NCBI RefSeq assembly: GCF_009796765.1 | Contig: NZ_CP047023.1 | Coordinates: 5,067,501 to 5,131,500 of the forward strand | DNA from: Paraglaciecola sp. L3A3 | Lineage (GTDB): Bacteria > Pseudomonadota > Gammaproteobacteria > Enterobacterales > Alteromonadaceae | Direction of reading: 5' to 3' | DNA: 64,000 nt | Shown: piece by piece, positions 9,499-19,074 of the stretch | Layout: each line of letters begins with the position of its first letter | How positions within the stretch are numbered: position 1 is the stretch's first letter | Notes under the pieces: generated by a model | Told to the model about the DNA's origin: nothing | The model's database searches: none | The model's input: the letters and a program-made list of their open reading frames with translations, nothing else | Made by a program: the position numbers and the translations under genes

Positions 9499-10716
9499 AT
9501 GTCTGTCAAACATCAAACCTCGCCGCAAGAAACTAAGCCAGATATAGGTTTGGTAGAGTTTGTGGCACTTATGGCATTGATGACCTCGATAGTGGCATTA
9601 AGTATAGACGCTATGTTGCCAGCCTTACATCAAATAGGTGTTGATTTAGGCATCCAAGATCCACAACAAACACATTTGATTGTTTCATTATTCTTTTTAG
9701 GTATGGCTTTTGGTCAGTTGTTTTATGGGCCATTGTCTGACGATAAAGGTCGGCGTTATGCCATTCTGCATGGCTTACTTATTTTTGCCCTAGGCACATT
9801 AGTCTGTATGTTTGCTGAATCTCTTACTGTGCTCCTGATTGGTCGAGTGATCCAAGCATTTGGCGTCTCTGGACCGAGAATTGCGACTTTGGCAGTGATC
9901 CGAGATAAGTTTGAAGGTGAAGCCATGGCTAGGGTCATGTCGTTCATTATGATGGTGTTTATTTTGGTGCCAATGTTAGCCCCTAGTTTTGGTCAAGCCA
10001 TTCTGCTTTGGTTATCTTGGCGCTATATTTTTGCTTCGTTTTTGTTAATTGGTTTAATTATAGGTGTGTGGTTTTTTGTGCGCCAAGCCGAAACCTTACC
10101 CAAAGAAATGCGCGAACCTTTTAGTTGGGCAAAACTTTGGCAATCGAGTAAGTTTATTCTGACCCATAAAGTGGTGATGTTTTACACCATATCTTCTGGA
10201 GTCATTTTTGGGGCATTTCTAGCTTACATTAGCTCTTCACAGACATTGTTTCAGCAGATTTATGATACTGGGGAGATGTTCCCTATGTATTTTGCTTTAT
10301 TGTCTTTCTCAATTGGCCTAGCTTCTTTTATCAATGGCACCTTAGTCATGCGATTAGGTATGCGTAAGCTGTGTACTTGGGCAATGTTAGGCTGGATGAT
10401 CTTTTCTACTTTACTGGCAGCTCTGTGTTTTGCCAATGATGGCATTCCACCTCTATGGCAGTTTGTCAGTGTGTTGTTTTGTGATTTTTTCTGTATTGGT
10501 ATTTTGTTTGGCAATATTAATTCTATGGCTATGCAACCATTGGGCAAAATGGCTGGTTTAGGTGCTGCAATTATTGGTTCACTGAGTAGTGTGTTCTCAG
10601 TGCCCACAGCTGTGTTTATTGGTAGCTTTATTCACACAACCATCACCCCTGTGGCACTTGGTTTTGTGGCCTTTGGCTGCATTTCTTTTATTTTATATTG
10701 GTATGCAGACAAGTAA
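9499..10716 (+). CDS. MFS drug exporter, Bcr/CflA family
   Basis: A 405-residue protein with about 12 membrane segments. The first loop motif GQLFYGPLSDDKGRR matches the MFS signature, and motif C lies around FILVPMLAPSFG. Similarity in length and pattern (IDAMLPALHQIG, VIQAFGVSGPRIATLAVIRD) points to the Bcr/CflA subfamily of proton-driven exporters of drugs or small metabolites. The actual substrate cannot be read from sequence. Monocistronic, with a weak hairpin (CTAGGC/GCCTAG, 10738-10761) after it. Confidence 0.85.
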   Translation: MSVKHQTSPQETKPDIGLVEFVALMALMTSIVALSIDAMLPALHQIGVDLGIQDPQQTHLIVSLFFLGMAFGQLFYGPLSDDKGRRYAILHGLLIFALGTLVCMFAESLTVLLIGRVIQAFGVSGPRIATLAVIRDKFEGEAMARVMSFIMMVFILVPMLAPSFGQAILLWLSWRYIFASFLLIGLIIGVWFFVRQAETLPKEMREPFSWAKLWQSSKFILTHKVVMFYTISSGVIFGAFLAYISSSQTLFQQIYDTGEMFPMYFALLSFSIGLASFINGTLVMRLGMRKLCTWAMLGWMIFSTLLAALCFANDGIPPLWQFVSVLFCDFFCIGILFGNINSMAMQPLGKMAGLGAAIIGSLSSVFSVPTAVFIGSFIHTTITPVALGFVAFGCISFILYWYADK

Positions 10717-10828
10717 TAGAACAGTTATACCAAACCTCTAGGCACCTAAAATAGCGCCTAGATTCAAATTAAAAAATCTGAATAAGGTTTGAGCACAGAA
10801 GTTTAAAACTTCTCACTTATGCTATTAC

Positions 10829-11152
10829 TTAAATAGCTCTAAGCTTTGGTGTTTGGTTTTCAACTATTTCTATACTTTTGCTAGTTCTAAAACCATTTTT
10901 GATTCTATCGTAATTAATATTTTTCATACCGATAGATTGGCAAAATTTATAGATAGCCATAAAGTCATCTTTGTTTAGTTCTTCGTCACCGGTTGACAAG
11001 TGAGAGTCAATATACATTTGCTCACCATTGGCTGTGAGGCTAGCGACTGCTGAATAAGGTTCGCCATGTTTTTTGACTTTTATTGCCTTAACCATTTTAA
11101 TTTCAAAGATCCATTCGTCTACTTGGGTAGTTTTGGCAATAGTTTCGTTCAT
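10829..11152 (-). CDS. Small hypothetical protein
   Basis: A 107-residue soluble protein of unknown family, with no signal peptide or membrane segment. An N-terminal half of alternating strands (EWIFEIKMVKAIKVKKHGEPYSAVASLTANGEQMYID) is followed by a short helical stretch (KDDFMAIYKFCQSIG). Codon use looks normal for the window. It is convergent with the Bcr/CflA gene and separated from ilvC by about 320 bp. No function can be assigned. Confidence 0.55.
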   Translation of the reverse strand: MNETIAKTTQVDEWIFEIKMVKAIKVKKHGEPYSAVASLTANGEQMYIDSHLSTGDEELNKDDFMAIYKFCQSIGMKNINYDRIKNGFRTSKSIEIVENQTPKLRAI

Positions 11153-11472
11153 GTTGACCCTAGAAATAAATTATATGTAAAGTTGTAGTATTGAGCCTAA
11201 GCAATATTAAGGCCAGTTCTTAGGTCACGTTTAATAGGCTATGAGGTCTGAGTTTTGACTTGCACCGTATCTAATCTCAGACATATTCACAAACTGTACA
11301 AATAGTATTCAATTAATTGCTGTATTACCAATAATTTATTCAATAAATCAGCTGTAAACCCTATTTAATGAGATCCTACTATGTATCTTATCGCATACAC
11401 TTGTCGTTTTAAGTATCCTAGATACTAAAATCCCAGCCATATAGGCTGGGTTTTTATTAGCGAAAGATAAAC
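11153..11472. other. Intergenic stretch before the ilvC terminator
   Basis: About 320 bases hold the promoter region of the small gene ending at 10829 (-) and the ilvC terminator at 11432-11450. A perfect AGTATC-CTA-GATACT palindrome lies at 11412-11426, just beside the terminator. No other ORF or RNA was recognised. Confidence 0.4.
11428..11455. terminator. ilvC terminator
   Basis: CCCAGCC (11432-11438) pairs with GGCTGGG (11444-11450) around ATATA, flanked by AAAAT on the left and TTTTTA on the right. It is positioned to end the minus-strand ilvC transcript and can act on both strands. Confidence 0.85.
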
Positions 11473-12957
11473 TTAAGCAGATTCTACGATAGTTTTCATA
11501 TCAGTCATATAACCACGTAAAGTTGCGCCGATTGTTTCAACGCCGCTTTCACGGATTTCTTTATTGATATCAACTAATTTTTTGTTGTCTACGCTGTTAG
11601 TTGCAGTTGTGTATGCTTTACCGATTAAATCAGTACCTATGTTTGGCATTAATTTTTCACGTAAAATTGGTACAGCTACATTAGCGAATAAGTAGTTACC
11701 GTATTCAGCTGTGTCAGAAATAACCACGTTCATTTCGTACAAACGTTTACGAGCGATTGTGTTAGAAATTAATGGCGTTTCGTGAAGTGATTCGTAGTAT
11801 GCAGACTCTGGTAAAATGCCCGCTTCAACCATAGTATCAAAGGCCATTTCTACACCGGCTTTGATCATAGCGACTAAGAATACAGCATTGTCGAAGTATT
11901 CTTGCTCATCGATAGCACCGTTAAACTCAGGTGCATTTTCAAAACCAGTTTCGCCCGTTTCTTCACGCCATTTAAGCAAGTTAGCATCGCCATTGGCCCA
12001 ATCTTCCATCATAGTGCGAGAAAACTCACCGCTAATGATGTCATCTTGATGTTTACCGAATAAATCACCTAAAAGAACTTTTAATTCTTCAGCTAATTCA
12101 AACGCTTTTACTTTAGCTGGGTTAGACAATCTGTCCATCATGTTAGTCACGCCACCGATTTTAAGGGCTTCGGTGATGGTTTCTAAACCGTCTTGGATTA
12201 GTTTGCCTGCATAACCTGGGTCGATACCTTCAGCAACCATTTTTTCGTAACCTAAGATAGCAGCAACTTGTTGCATACCACATAAGATAGTTTGCTCACC
12301 CATTAAGTCAGACTTAACTTCAGCAACAAATGAAGATTCTAATACACCAGCGCGATCGCCACCTGTAGCAGAAGCTAGTGCTTTAGCGATATCCCAACCT
12401 TGACCTTTAGGATCATTTTCTGGGTGAACAGCGATTAGGGTTGGTACACCAAAACCACGCTTGTACTCTTCACGTACTTCAGTACCTGGACATTTAGGAG
12501 CACACATTACGACTGTGATGTCTGAACGAATTTGTTGGCCTTCTTCAACAATGTTGAAACCGTGTGAATAACCTAAAGTAGCGCCCTGTTGCATTAACGG
12601 CATAACTGCTTCAACAACACTTGAGTGTTGCTTATCAGGTGTTAGGTTATAAACGATGTCAGCAGTTGGGATAAGATCTTGGTAAGTACCTACAGTAAAA
12701 CCATTGTCGCTAGCACGTTGGAAAGACTCACGTTTTTCGTCGATAGCTGCTTGGCGTAAAGCATAAGAAATATCTAAGCCAGAATCGCGCATGTTCAAAC
12801 CTTGATTTAAACCTTGTGCACCACAACCAACGATGACAATTTTTTTGCCTTTAACGAAATCACAACCAGAAGAAAATTCTGAACGGTCCATAAAACGACA
12901 GCGACCGATTTGGTCAAGTTGCTGACGTAGCGATAATGTATTGAAATAATTAGCCAT
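11473..12957 (-). CDS. ilvC: Ketol-acid reductoisomerase, class II
   Basis: Converts acetolactate and acetohydroxybutyrate to the dihydroxy acids of valine and isoleucine synthesis, using NADPH and Mg2+. At 494 residues it is the long class II form with a duplicated C-terminal domain, like E. coli (491). The Rossmann motif is [18 protein letters not shown] near residues 44-61, and Mg ligands lie in the [11 protein letters not shown] segment. It is divergent from ilvY, as in E. coli, so inducer-dependent activation by IlvY is expected. ilvD and ilvA lie 46 kb away on the same strand; ilvG/M/E are not in the window. Confidence 0.97.
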   Translation of the reverse strand: MANYFNTLSLRQQLDQIGRCRFMDRSEFSSGCDFVKGKKIVIVGCGAQGLNQGLNMRDSGLDISYALRQAAIDEKRESFQRASDNGFTVGTYQDLIPTADIVYNLTPDKQHSSVVEAVMPLMQQGATLGYSHGFNIVEEGQQIRSDITVVMCAPKCPGTEVREEYKRGFGVPTLIAVHPENDPKGQGWDIAKALASATGGDRAGVLESSFVAEVKSDLMGEQTILCGMQQVAAILGYEKMVAEGIDPGYAGKLIQDGLETITEALKIGGVTNMMDRLSNPAKVKAFELAEELKVLLGDLFGKHQDDIISGEFSRTMMEDWANGDANLLKWREETGETGFENAPEFNGAIDEQEYFDNAVFLVAMIKAGVEMAFDTMVEAGILPESAYYESLHETPLISNTIARKRLYEMNVVISDTAEYGNYLFANVAVPILREKLMPNIGTDLIGKAYTTATNSVDNKKLVDINKEIRESGVETIGATLRGYMTDMKTIVESA

Positions 12958-13059
12958 GTTAAATCCTTAAGTTTTTTAACTTTGAACGCGTGCAAATTCG
13001 AGATGAAATTGCGATGGCTGAATAATAGTCAATAAGCTATATTGTATAAAATGATATAT

Positions 13060-13087
13060 TTGCAATATAATGTTTCACAAAATGCAA
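13060..13087. promoter_or_regulatory. Candidate IlvY operator
   Basis: TTGCA (13060-13064) and TGCAA (13083-13087) form an inverted repeat with an 18-bp spacer, just ahead of the ilvY start and in the ilvY-ilvC divergent region. The position suits a LysR-type site controlling ilvC and ilvY. The assignment rests on position and symmetry only. Confidence 0.4.
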
Positions 13088-13101
13088 CAAAGGTCGGTTT
13101 G

Positions 13102-13956
13102 ATGGATATTCGTAGCTTAGAGCTATTTCAACATTTAGCGAATAGTTTACATTTTGGTAAAACTGCAGAAGCATTATTTGTTAGCCCCTCGACTTTGAGC
13201 CGCACTATTCAACGCCTTGAAGAAGAGTGTGGTACACCTTTATTTGTGCGAGATAACCGCAAAGTAAAACTCACAGCAGCAGGTTCAAAGTTATTGGGTT
13301 TTAGTCAACAAACCTTGAATGAGTGGAAAAAAGTCAAACTTGAATTAAAACAAGATCATCAGCAACTACAAGGTGAACTCAGTTTGTTTTGTTCGGTCAC
13401 CGCGAGCCAAAGCCATTTACCCAGTTTGTTAGATAATTTTAGACATAAGTATCCTCAGATCGAAATAAAATTAAGCACAGGTGATCCGGCTTGGTCTGCC
13501 AGTAAGGTGATGAAACAAGAAGTGGATGCTTCAATTGCCATCCATACCCCAGATTTTCCTAAAGAACTCAAATTTTTACCTTTAGATGAAATACCTTTAG
13601 TGCTGATTGCCGCCAAAGACTTACAATTGTCTCGCCTTAACCAAGTAGATTGGCGCAATCATTCATTCATTTTGCCTGAATCAGGCCCATCAAAGCGTAT
13701 AGTGCATCACTGGTTTGCCGAACGAGGAATTCGCCCTAGAGTTTACGCCACAGTAGCGGGAAACGAGGCCATCGTCAGCATGGTCGCTTTGGGGTGTGGT
13801 TTAGGCATAGTGCCAAGTATAGTGCTAGATCACTCCACTGTTGGGCAAAGAGTTAGTCGTATAGTGTTAGATGACATTGAGCCATATCAGTTAGGTTTGT
13901 GTTGTTTGCAAGCGAGGGGCAATGAAAGGGCGATTCAAGCTTTGTTTAGTTGTTAA
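13102..13956 (+). CDS. ilvY: LysR-type activator IlvY
   Basis: A LysR regulator that in E. coli activates ilvC in response to acetolactate or acetohydroxybutyrate. I place the start at ATG 13102, giving MDIRSLELFQHLANSLHFGK and 284 residues with a standard N-terminal winged helix (SPSTLSRTIQRLEEECG). An AAAGG ribosome binding site lies about 8 bases upstream. The 20-residue extension back to 13042 would overlap the probable operator. The C-terminal part is a periplasmic-binding-like effector domain. The divergent ilvC gene supports the identity. Confidence 0.92.
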   Translation: MDIRSLELFQHLANSLHFGKTAEALFVSPSTLSRTIQRLEEECGTPLFVRDNRKVKLTAAGSKLLGFSQQTLNEWKKVKLELKQDHQQLQGELSLFCSVTASQSHLPSLLDNFRHKYPQIEIKLSTGDPAWSASKVMKQEVDASIAIHTPDFPKELKFLPLDEIPLVLIAAKDLQLSRLNQVDWRNHSFILPESGPSKRIVHHWFAERGIRPRVYATVAGNEAIVSMVALGCGLGIVPSIVLDHSTVGQRVSRIVLDDIEPYQLGLCCLQARGNERAIQALFSC

Positions 13957-14011
13957 GAAGTATAGATTATGTGCTTCACACACTAAGCAAAGCGCATGCT
14001 TTAAATATCAA

Positions 14012-14158
14012 AATAAAAAGCCGAACATGTTGCCATGTTCGGCTCGAGTCTATCATTATGATAATCAGCTAATCTCCGTGCTGCACCTTTTTCCTTTAAT
14101 ACTATGGCCCTTAGAAAGGGCTATTAATCCCGAAATAATCGGGTAATTGAAACTATAG
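14012..14158 (-). ncRNA. Candidate small RNA ending in an intrinsic terminator
   Basis: On the minus strand this stretch carries three hairpins in series: CCCGA/TCGGG (about 14129-14143), GCCCTT/AAGGGC (about 14107-14121) and a TATCATTATGATA palindrome (about 14053-14065). A strong intrinsic terminator follows: AGCCGAACATG pairs with CATGTTCGGCT (14019-14044) and is followed by TTTTTATTT. No minus-strand gene lies between here and greB. A TATAGT hexamer near 14153-14158 could be a -10 box, giving an RNA of roughly 130 nt. GGA motifs occur in it, but I cannot match it to a known family. Confidence 0.4.
14019..14044 (-). terminator. Strong minus-strand intrinsic terminator without a parent gene
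   Basis: A perfect 11-bp stem (AGCCGAACATG/CATGTTCGGCT) with a TTGC loop. The T-tract is present only in minus-strand reading. In plus-strand reading (after ilvY) the hairpin is followed by CGAGTCT, so it is not a good ilvY terminator. Confidence 0.8.
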
Positions 14159-14478
14159 TTAACGTATTTTTGATTACAGAATTTTGGATATCGTTTTGTA
14201 CCTCAAAAATTTACAGTTGCCATTTTAAAATAAGAATAATAAAACCTATTAATTTGACTTTACACCGACACTAAATGGGCAACTTTCATTTGTGCCAACC
14301 ACTCAAAGTACCTCTAAAATCGAAGCCCGAAGTAGTCAGTAATTTAACAAGCCACTTCACTTTGATTACTTCTAATCCTAGTACATGAATATTATTTTGT
14401 ATGCTAAATATGGCATATCTTTAACAACAAATTGCACTAATAAAATCAGTTTTTATTACTTTTTAACTTAAACTTGGG

Positions 14479-14498
14479 ATAACCCGAGTTCAGGTTAT
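14479..14498. repeat. Intergenic palindrome, copy 2
   Basis: ATAACCCGAGTTCAGGTTAT, an imperfect 20-bp palindrome between the sRNA candidate and greB. One of five related intergenic copies. Confidence 0.55.
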
Positions 14499-14609
14499 TT
14501 GATGTAATTTCTTAGTGGATAAATGCATATTTTAAAATTAATCATTGAACTCTTTTACTGGTAACATCTTGGCATAATAAACTTAATTTTTATCGCTAAA
14601 GGTAAATGC

Positions 14610-15098
14610 TTGAAAACCAAACTTATTACCCCTGAAGGTTACAAAAAACTTCACGATGAACATGATCTTCTTTGGTACACGGAAAGACCCGCAATTACCA
14701 AAGTGGTCACTTGGGCCGCTAGTTTAGGTGATAGAAGTGAAAACGCTGATTATCAATACAACAAAAGAAAATTAAGAGAAATTGATAGACGAGTTCGTTT
14801 CCTAAGAAAATTACTTCCTGAATTAAAAGTGGTGAATTATTCTCCACAACAAGAAGGCAAAGTGTTTTTTGGCGCTTTTGTCACCATAGAAAATGAGCAA
14901 GGTGAAATTAAAAGTTTTCGAATTGTCGGTCCTGAAGAAATATATAATGATGCTAAAGACTACATATCTATTGACTCACCAATGGCGCGAGCTCTGCTGA
15001 AAAAAAGTGTCGATGAAGACTTTGACGTAGTGACTCCTAGTGGCATTAAAAGCTGGTTTATCACCGACATAAAATACTCAAAAGAATTTCGTTTTTAA
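14610..15098 (+). CDS. greB: Transcript cleavage factor GreB
   Basis: Stimulates cleavage of backtracked RNA in the RNA polymerase secondary channel. The protein is 162 residues. An N-terminal coiled-coil hairpin (DRSENADYQYNKRKLREID, with the acidic tip residues D and E) is followed by a C-terminal FKBP-like domain (FRIVGPEEI, SPMARALLKK). The start is TTG at 14610, preceded by AAAGG; an ATG four bases upstream is out of frame. GreB rather than GreA is indicated by the basic coiled coil and length. Upstream of tex, about 130 bp apart. Confidence 0.95.
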   Translation: MKTKLITPEGYKKLHDEHDLLWYTERPAITKVVTWAASLGDRSENADYQYNKRKLREIDRRVRFLRKLLPELKVVNYSPQQEGKVFFGAFVTIENEQGEIKSFRIVGPEEIYNDAKDYISIDSPMARALLKKSVDEDFDVVTPSGIKSWFITDIKYSKEFRF

Positions 15099-15225
15099 AA
15101 TCTAAAGCTGGAATCTACAAGATTAAACATTTGGCTCAGTAAATTTTATTCGTGAAGTACTGGTAATTTGATTATTTCACCCATATATAGTGCCAAGATA
15201 GAAATGAATAATTACAGGCTTCTCG

Positions 15226-17547
15226 ATGATTATAGAAAAAATTGCGCAAGAACTACAAGTTAAAGCGCACCAAGTAAAAGCGGCAGTGACCTTATTAGAC
15301 GAGGGCTCAACTGTCCCTTTTATCGCACGTTATCGTAAAGAAGCCACAGACGGCTTAGACGATATTGCCTTAAGGAAACTTGAGCAACGCCTTAGTTATC
15401 TTCGCGATTTAGAAGATCGAAGAAAAGTCATCATAAAGTCCATTCAAGAACAAGAAAAAATGACACCAGCACTGCAAGCCAGTTTATTAGCTGCAGATAA
15501 CAAAACAGAACTAGAAGATATCTATCTGCCGTTTAAACCTAAACGCCGCACCAAAGGGCAAATCGCGATTGAAGCTGGTTTAGAACCTTTAGCTGATGCT
15601 CTATTTAATAACCCTGAATTAGATCCCGAACAACAAGCTATAACTTACATCACTGACGCTATACCTGACACCAAAGCGGCATTAGATGGTGCCAAATATA
15701 TTTTGATGGAGCGCTTTGCAGAGGACGCCCAGTTATTACAAAAAGTTAGACAATATCTAAATCAAAATGCCCATATCAAGAGCCAAGTTGTAGCTGGTAA
15801 AGAGAAAGAAGGTGAAAAATTTAAAGATTATTTTTCCCATTCTGAATTGTTGACAAAAGTCCCATCTCACCGTGCCTTAGCCATGTTTCGTGGCAGAAAT
15901 GAAAACATATTACAAGTAAGCCTAGATGCTGATCCTGAAAAGGACGAAAGTGACAAAAGTTCATATTGCGAACACATTATCTCAGAGCACTTTAACTTAT
16001 CTTTTGCAAACAAAGCTGCGGATAAATGGTTAGCTTCGGTTGTGCAATGGACATGGCGAGTAAAAATCCAACTACACATGGAAAATGAGTTATTTGGCAC
16101 TATTCGTGAGCAAGCAGAACAAGACGCTATTAATGTTTTTGCTAAAAACTTAAATGACTTATTAATGGCTGCCCCTGCCGGTCCTAAAGTCACAATGGGT
16201 TTAGATCCAGGTTTAAGAACAGGTGTAAAAGTAGCGATTGTTGATGCCACTGGAAAAGTTTTAACCACCAGTACAATTTTTCCACATGTTCCACAAAATC
16301 TATGGGAAAAATCACTACGTACCATTGCCACTTTGTGTAAACAGCATAAAGTGCAACTTATCAGTATTGGCAATGGCACAGGGTCACGAGAAACCGACAA
16401 ATTAGTGGCCGAAGTGATAAAAGCTAACCCTGAGTTAGCGGTGAAAAAAATAGTGGTCAGTGAAGCAGGTGCTTCTGTTTATTCTGCTTCAGAATTAGCT
16501 TCTAATGAACTTCCAGATATGGATGTGTCATTAAGAGGCGCGGTATCAATAGCTAGGCGTTTGCAAGATCCATTAGCAGAGCTAGTGAAAATTGAACCCA
16601 AAGCTATAGGGGTAGGGCAATATCAACACGATGTTAGCCAAAGCAACTTAGGCAAATCACTGAGTACTGTGATAGAAGATTGTGTAAATGCCGTGGGTGT
16701 CGATATCAATACCGCTTCTAGTGCATTGCTTAGCCACGTATCAGGATTAAACAAAACCCTAGCTCATAATATTGTTAACTTTAGAGATAGAAATGGCGCT
16801 TTTACTAGCCGTAAAACATTGTTGAATGTAGAAAGGTTAGGGCCAAAAGCCTTCGAACAAGCAGCGGGCTTTTTACGCATTATGAACGGCGACGATCCAT
16901 TGGATGCTTCAGCTGTTCACCCAGAAGCTTATCCGGTAGTTAACTCTATCATTCAACAAGCATCTGTGGCAGTAAACGACATTGTCGGCAATACAGAAGT
17001 ACTTAAAAAACTTAAGCCTGAAGACTTTGTGACTGAACAATTTGGTTTGCCTACTATTACCGATATCATAAGTGAACTAGATAAACCCGGCCGAGATCCT
17101 CGCCCAGAGTTTAAAACCGCCAGCTTTAAAGATGACGTTCAGTCTTTAAGTGATTTAAAAGTCGGTATGATATTAGAAGGAGTAGTGAGTAATGTTGCTA
17201 ACTTCGGTGCATTTATCGATGTGGGTGTGCATCAAGATGGTTTAGTGCATATTAGTGCCATGACAGACAAATTTATTTCAGATCCTCGAGAAATAGTCAA
17301 AACGGGTGATATTGTTAAAGTAAAAGTGATGGAAGTCGATGTAGCCCGAAAACGAGTTTCATTTACTATGCGTATGGGTGACACACCTAATCAAGGTTCA
17401 AGCAATGCGACTAAAGCAAGAGTTGAGCATAAAAAAGCACCGCAGGCTAAATCCACAAAATCACATAATCGTGATTCTGCGGCTAAACAATCAAATCAAA
17501 TGATGGGTAATGCTTTCGCTGACGCTTTTGCCAAAGCGAAGAAATAA
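15226..17547 (+). CDS. tex: Tex-family RNA-binding transcription accessory protein
   Basis: A 773-residue Tex/YhgF protein. Order: N-terminal helical region, YqgF/RNase H-like domain ([16 protein letters not shown] near 325-340), helix-hairpin-helix repeats ([28 protein letters not shown]) and an S1 RNA-binding domain at about 645-715 ([18 protein letters not shown]). The tail is basic and low-complexity. The family binds nucleic acid and is linked to transcription in several species, with no settled reaction. The gene follows greB, a common gammaproteobacterial pairing, and is ended by a strong hairpin. Confidence 0.94.
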   Translation: MIIEKIAQELQVKAHQVKAAVTLLDEGSTVPFIARYRKEATDGLDDIALRKLEQRLSYLRDLEDRRKVIIKSIQEQEKMTPALQASLLAADNKTELEDIYLPFKPKRRTKGQIAIEAGLEPLADALFNNPELDPEQQAITYITDAIPDTKAALDGAKYILMERFAEDAQLLQKVRQYLNQNAHIKSQVVAGKEKEGEKFKDYFSHSELLTKVPSHRALAMFRGRNENILQVSLDADPEKDESDKSSYCEHIISEHFNLSFANKAADKWLASVVQWTWRVKIQLHMENELFGTIREQAEQDAINVFAKNLNDLLMAAPAGPKVTMGLDPGLRTGVKVAIVDATGKVLTTSTIFPHVPQNLWEKSLRTIATLCKQHKVQLISIGNGTGSRETDKLVAEVIKANPELAVKKIVVSEAGASVYSASELASNELPDMDVSLRGAVSIARRLQDPLAELVKIEPKAIGVGQYQHDVSQSNLGKSLSTVIEDCVNAVGVDINTASSALLSHVSGLNKTLAHNIVNFRDRNGAFTSRKTLLNVERLGPKAFEQAAGFLRIMNGDDPLDASAVHPEAYPVVNSIIQQASVAVNDIVGNTEVLKKLKPEDFVTEQFGLPTITDIISELDKPGRDPRPEFKTASFKDDVQSLSDLKVGMILEGVVSNVANFGAFIDVGVHQDGLVHISAMTDKFISDPREIVKTGDIVKVKVMEVDVARKRVSFTMRMGDTPNQGSSNATKARVEHKKAPQAKSTKSHNRDSAAKQSNQMMGNAFADAFAKAKK

Positions 17548-17610
17548 TACCAACTCCAATAAACAAATGTACACTCAGCGAGAATTTAATGGAATTGGTA
17601 TAAGCCTATA

Positions 17611-17650
17611 AAAAAAACCTCCAACTTTAACTAAAGTTGGAGGTTTTAAT
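17611..17650. terminator. Bidirectional terminator between tex and the SprA-related gene
   Basis: AAACCTCCAACTTT (17615-17628) pairs perfectly with AAAGTTGGAGGTTT (17633-17646) around AACT. A-rich and T-rich flanks serve both convergent genes. Confidence 0.85.
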
Positions 17651-17671
17651 ATGTGTACTAATATCTGATAA

Positions 17672-18634
17672 CTAAGCCGATAACTTTAAGTTATCTTCAT
17701 GGGGTTGGCCGACCTTGTGATAATAACCTTCTATCACTGACACTCTCCGGCTAATTTCTAAATCTCTGGTTTGTGCAGCTTGACTCACTGCGGCACTTTC
17801 TTCTGCTGCAATAGTACTGCCATCAACGTCTAGCTTTCTAGTTCCAGCTGTAATATCAATTTCATCAACAATATCTTCTAGATCAAAACTTAACTGATTA
17901 GGTTCATTATTTTTTTCGACCTCTTCAGGTTTAGCTGTTGCTTGCTTAAACGCTAATTCTGCCTGTTCAGCTTTTTCTTCTGCAATTTCAGTGCGCGCTT
18001 GCAAAGCCATTTGTGTAGCTTCATTCGCTACTCGCAAGTCTTGAGCCGAAGGTTCTGCTGGAGATAAAGCAGCTGCTTTTACTTGTTGAGCCTTACGAAT
18101 TGTATCTTCAGGAGACAACTCCTTAGATACATCAATCGAAACCTCTCCTTCGACAGCATAATTACGACCATCGGGGCCTTTTTCATACTCAAATTGAGGT
18201 GCGCCCGCGTATTGTCCACCGGCGGCGGCATGAGCTTGTTCATGAGCTCGTACTTCTAAGTCTCGCTGTTTTAACTCTCTAATTTGCTGTTGTTCTGAAT
18301 GTTCTTGTTGAGCTTGCTGGTCTTGTTGACGCTGTTCGGCATTTTCTTTACCCGCGCTTTCATCTTCAGCGTTGTCTTTAGTTTGATCTCCTTGACCAGC
18401 CACTTGTTGTGCATTTGCAGCTGAAGGTTTTTCATAGGTAACTGCTTGGAAATTTTGTCCAGGTTTTTTGACTTTATCTGACTCAGAACCAATACCCGTT
18501 TCAGCTGCCGAGTTTTCTGTACCAGACAGAGCCGGAATGGTTTCACGCTGAGTATTATCCCGTTTTACCGATTCGGTATTGACTGTGCCTGTACTAAAGA
18601 CAACAGGCGTTGGGATAGGGGCTATGATATTCAT
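17672..18634 (-). CDS. SprA-related putative metalloprotease (CJM1_0395-like)
   Basis: A 320-residue protein whose N-terminal half is disordered and Gln/Glu/Ala-rich. The central conserved core carries RAHEQAHAAAGGQYAGAP, an HEXXH-like HEQAH motif, followed by GRNYAVEGEVSIDVS and SPEDTIRKAQQVKAAALSPAEPS. These are hallmarks of the SprA-related family annotated as putative metalloproteases. The substrate and activity are unproven. The gene starts 5 bases after the end of the small upstream gene, so the two form an operon. The low-complexity N-terminus suggests a surface or secreted substrate-like region. Confidence 0.75.
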   Translation of the reverse strand: MNIIAPIPTPVVFSTGTVNTESVKRDNTQRETIPALSGTENSAAETGIGSESDKVKKPGQNFQAVTYEKPSAANAQQVAGQGDQTKDNAEDESAGKENAEQRQQDQQAQQEHSEQQQIRELKQRDLEVRAHEQAHAAAGGQYAGAPQFEYEKGPDGRNYAVEGEVSIDVSKELSPEDTIRKAQQVKAAALSPAEPSAQDLRVANEATQMALQARTEIAEEKAEQAELAFKQATAKPEEVEKNNEPNQLSFDLEDIVDEIDITAGTRKLDVDGSTIAAEESAAVSQAAQTRDLEISRRVSVIEGYYHKVGQPHEDNLKLSA

Positions 18635-18639
18635 CTGGG

Positions 18640-18963
18640 TTAAGCCAAGATATCCAATATAGTGCCAACTGTATCACCAGCAACACCCACCACTTTTGCT
18701 GATGCTTGAGCGTTTATGCCGCTTAACGACAAACCCACTAAATCAGAAGTGATATTTGAACTAGACTGAGGAAGTAACTGTTTCACTGCCCCTAATTGAG
18801 TGCGAGAAGCATTAACAAGCACATTTTGGGGATCACTAGAAACAGGAGTATGAATTGACAAGCGCGCTAAGTTATCAGCGTGCTGCGCCATATTACTAGA
18901 GGCTTTTTGGATACCAAAAGTACCACTAATAATCGCCGAATTTACATCGTTATTTATGTTCAT
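18640..18963 (-). CDS. Small protein with a flagellar-rod-like N-terminus
   Basis: A 107-residue protein upstream of and co-transcribed with the SprA-related gene. Residues 12-36 (ISGTFGIQKASSNMAQHADNLARL) resemble the N-terminal helix of flagellar rod and hook proteins, which carry a similar G-x-x-x-A...NxAN pattern. The C-terminus is Gly/Ala/Val-rich and hydrophobic. The similarity is short, so a flagellar or self-assembly role is only a suggestion. No other flagellar genes are in the window. Confidence 0.55.
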   Translation of the reverse strand: MNINNDVNSAIISGTFGIQKASSNMAQHADNLARLSIHTPVSSDPQNVLVNASRTQLGAVKQLLPQSSSNITSDLVGLSLSGINAQASAKVVGVAGDTVGTILDILA

Positions 18964-19074
18964 AAAACCTCTACTACCACTAAACCTCTCATGTACAATT
19001 ATTAACCAAAAAGTGGATTATATAAAGGTTTACTACATCTATTATTGATCTAATCACCTTGTTTGGTATTTTTT

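Noticed and set aside
11412..11426. AGTATC-CTA-GATACT palindrome beside the ilvC terminator as an operator
   Set aside because: It lies at the 3' end of ilvC far from any start, so a regulatory role is not supported; noted only as a local palindrome.
13922..14146. Plus-strand 74-residue frame after ilvY
   Set aside because: It overlaps the ilvY end and the minus-strand hairpin series, has no ribosome binding site, and its translation resembles nothing.
15867..16400. 177-residue open frame antisense to tex
   Set aside because: It lies wholly inside a conserved, well-supported gene on the other strand, and its Cys/Ser-rich translation looks like shadow coding.
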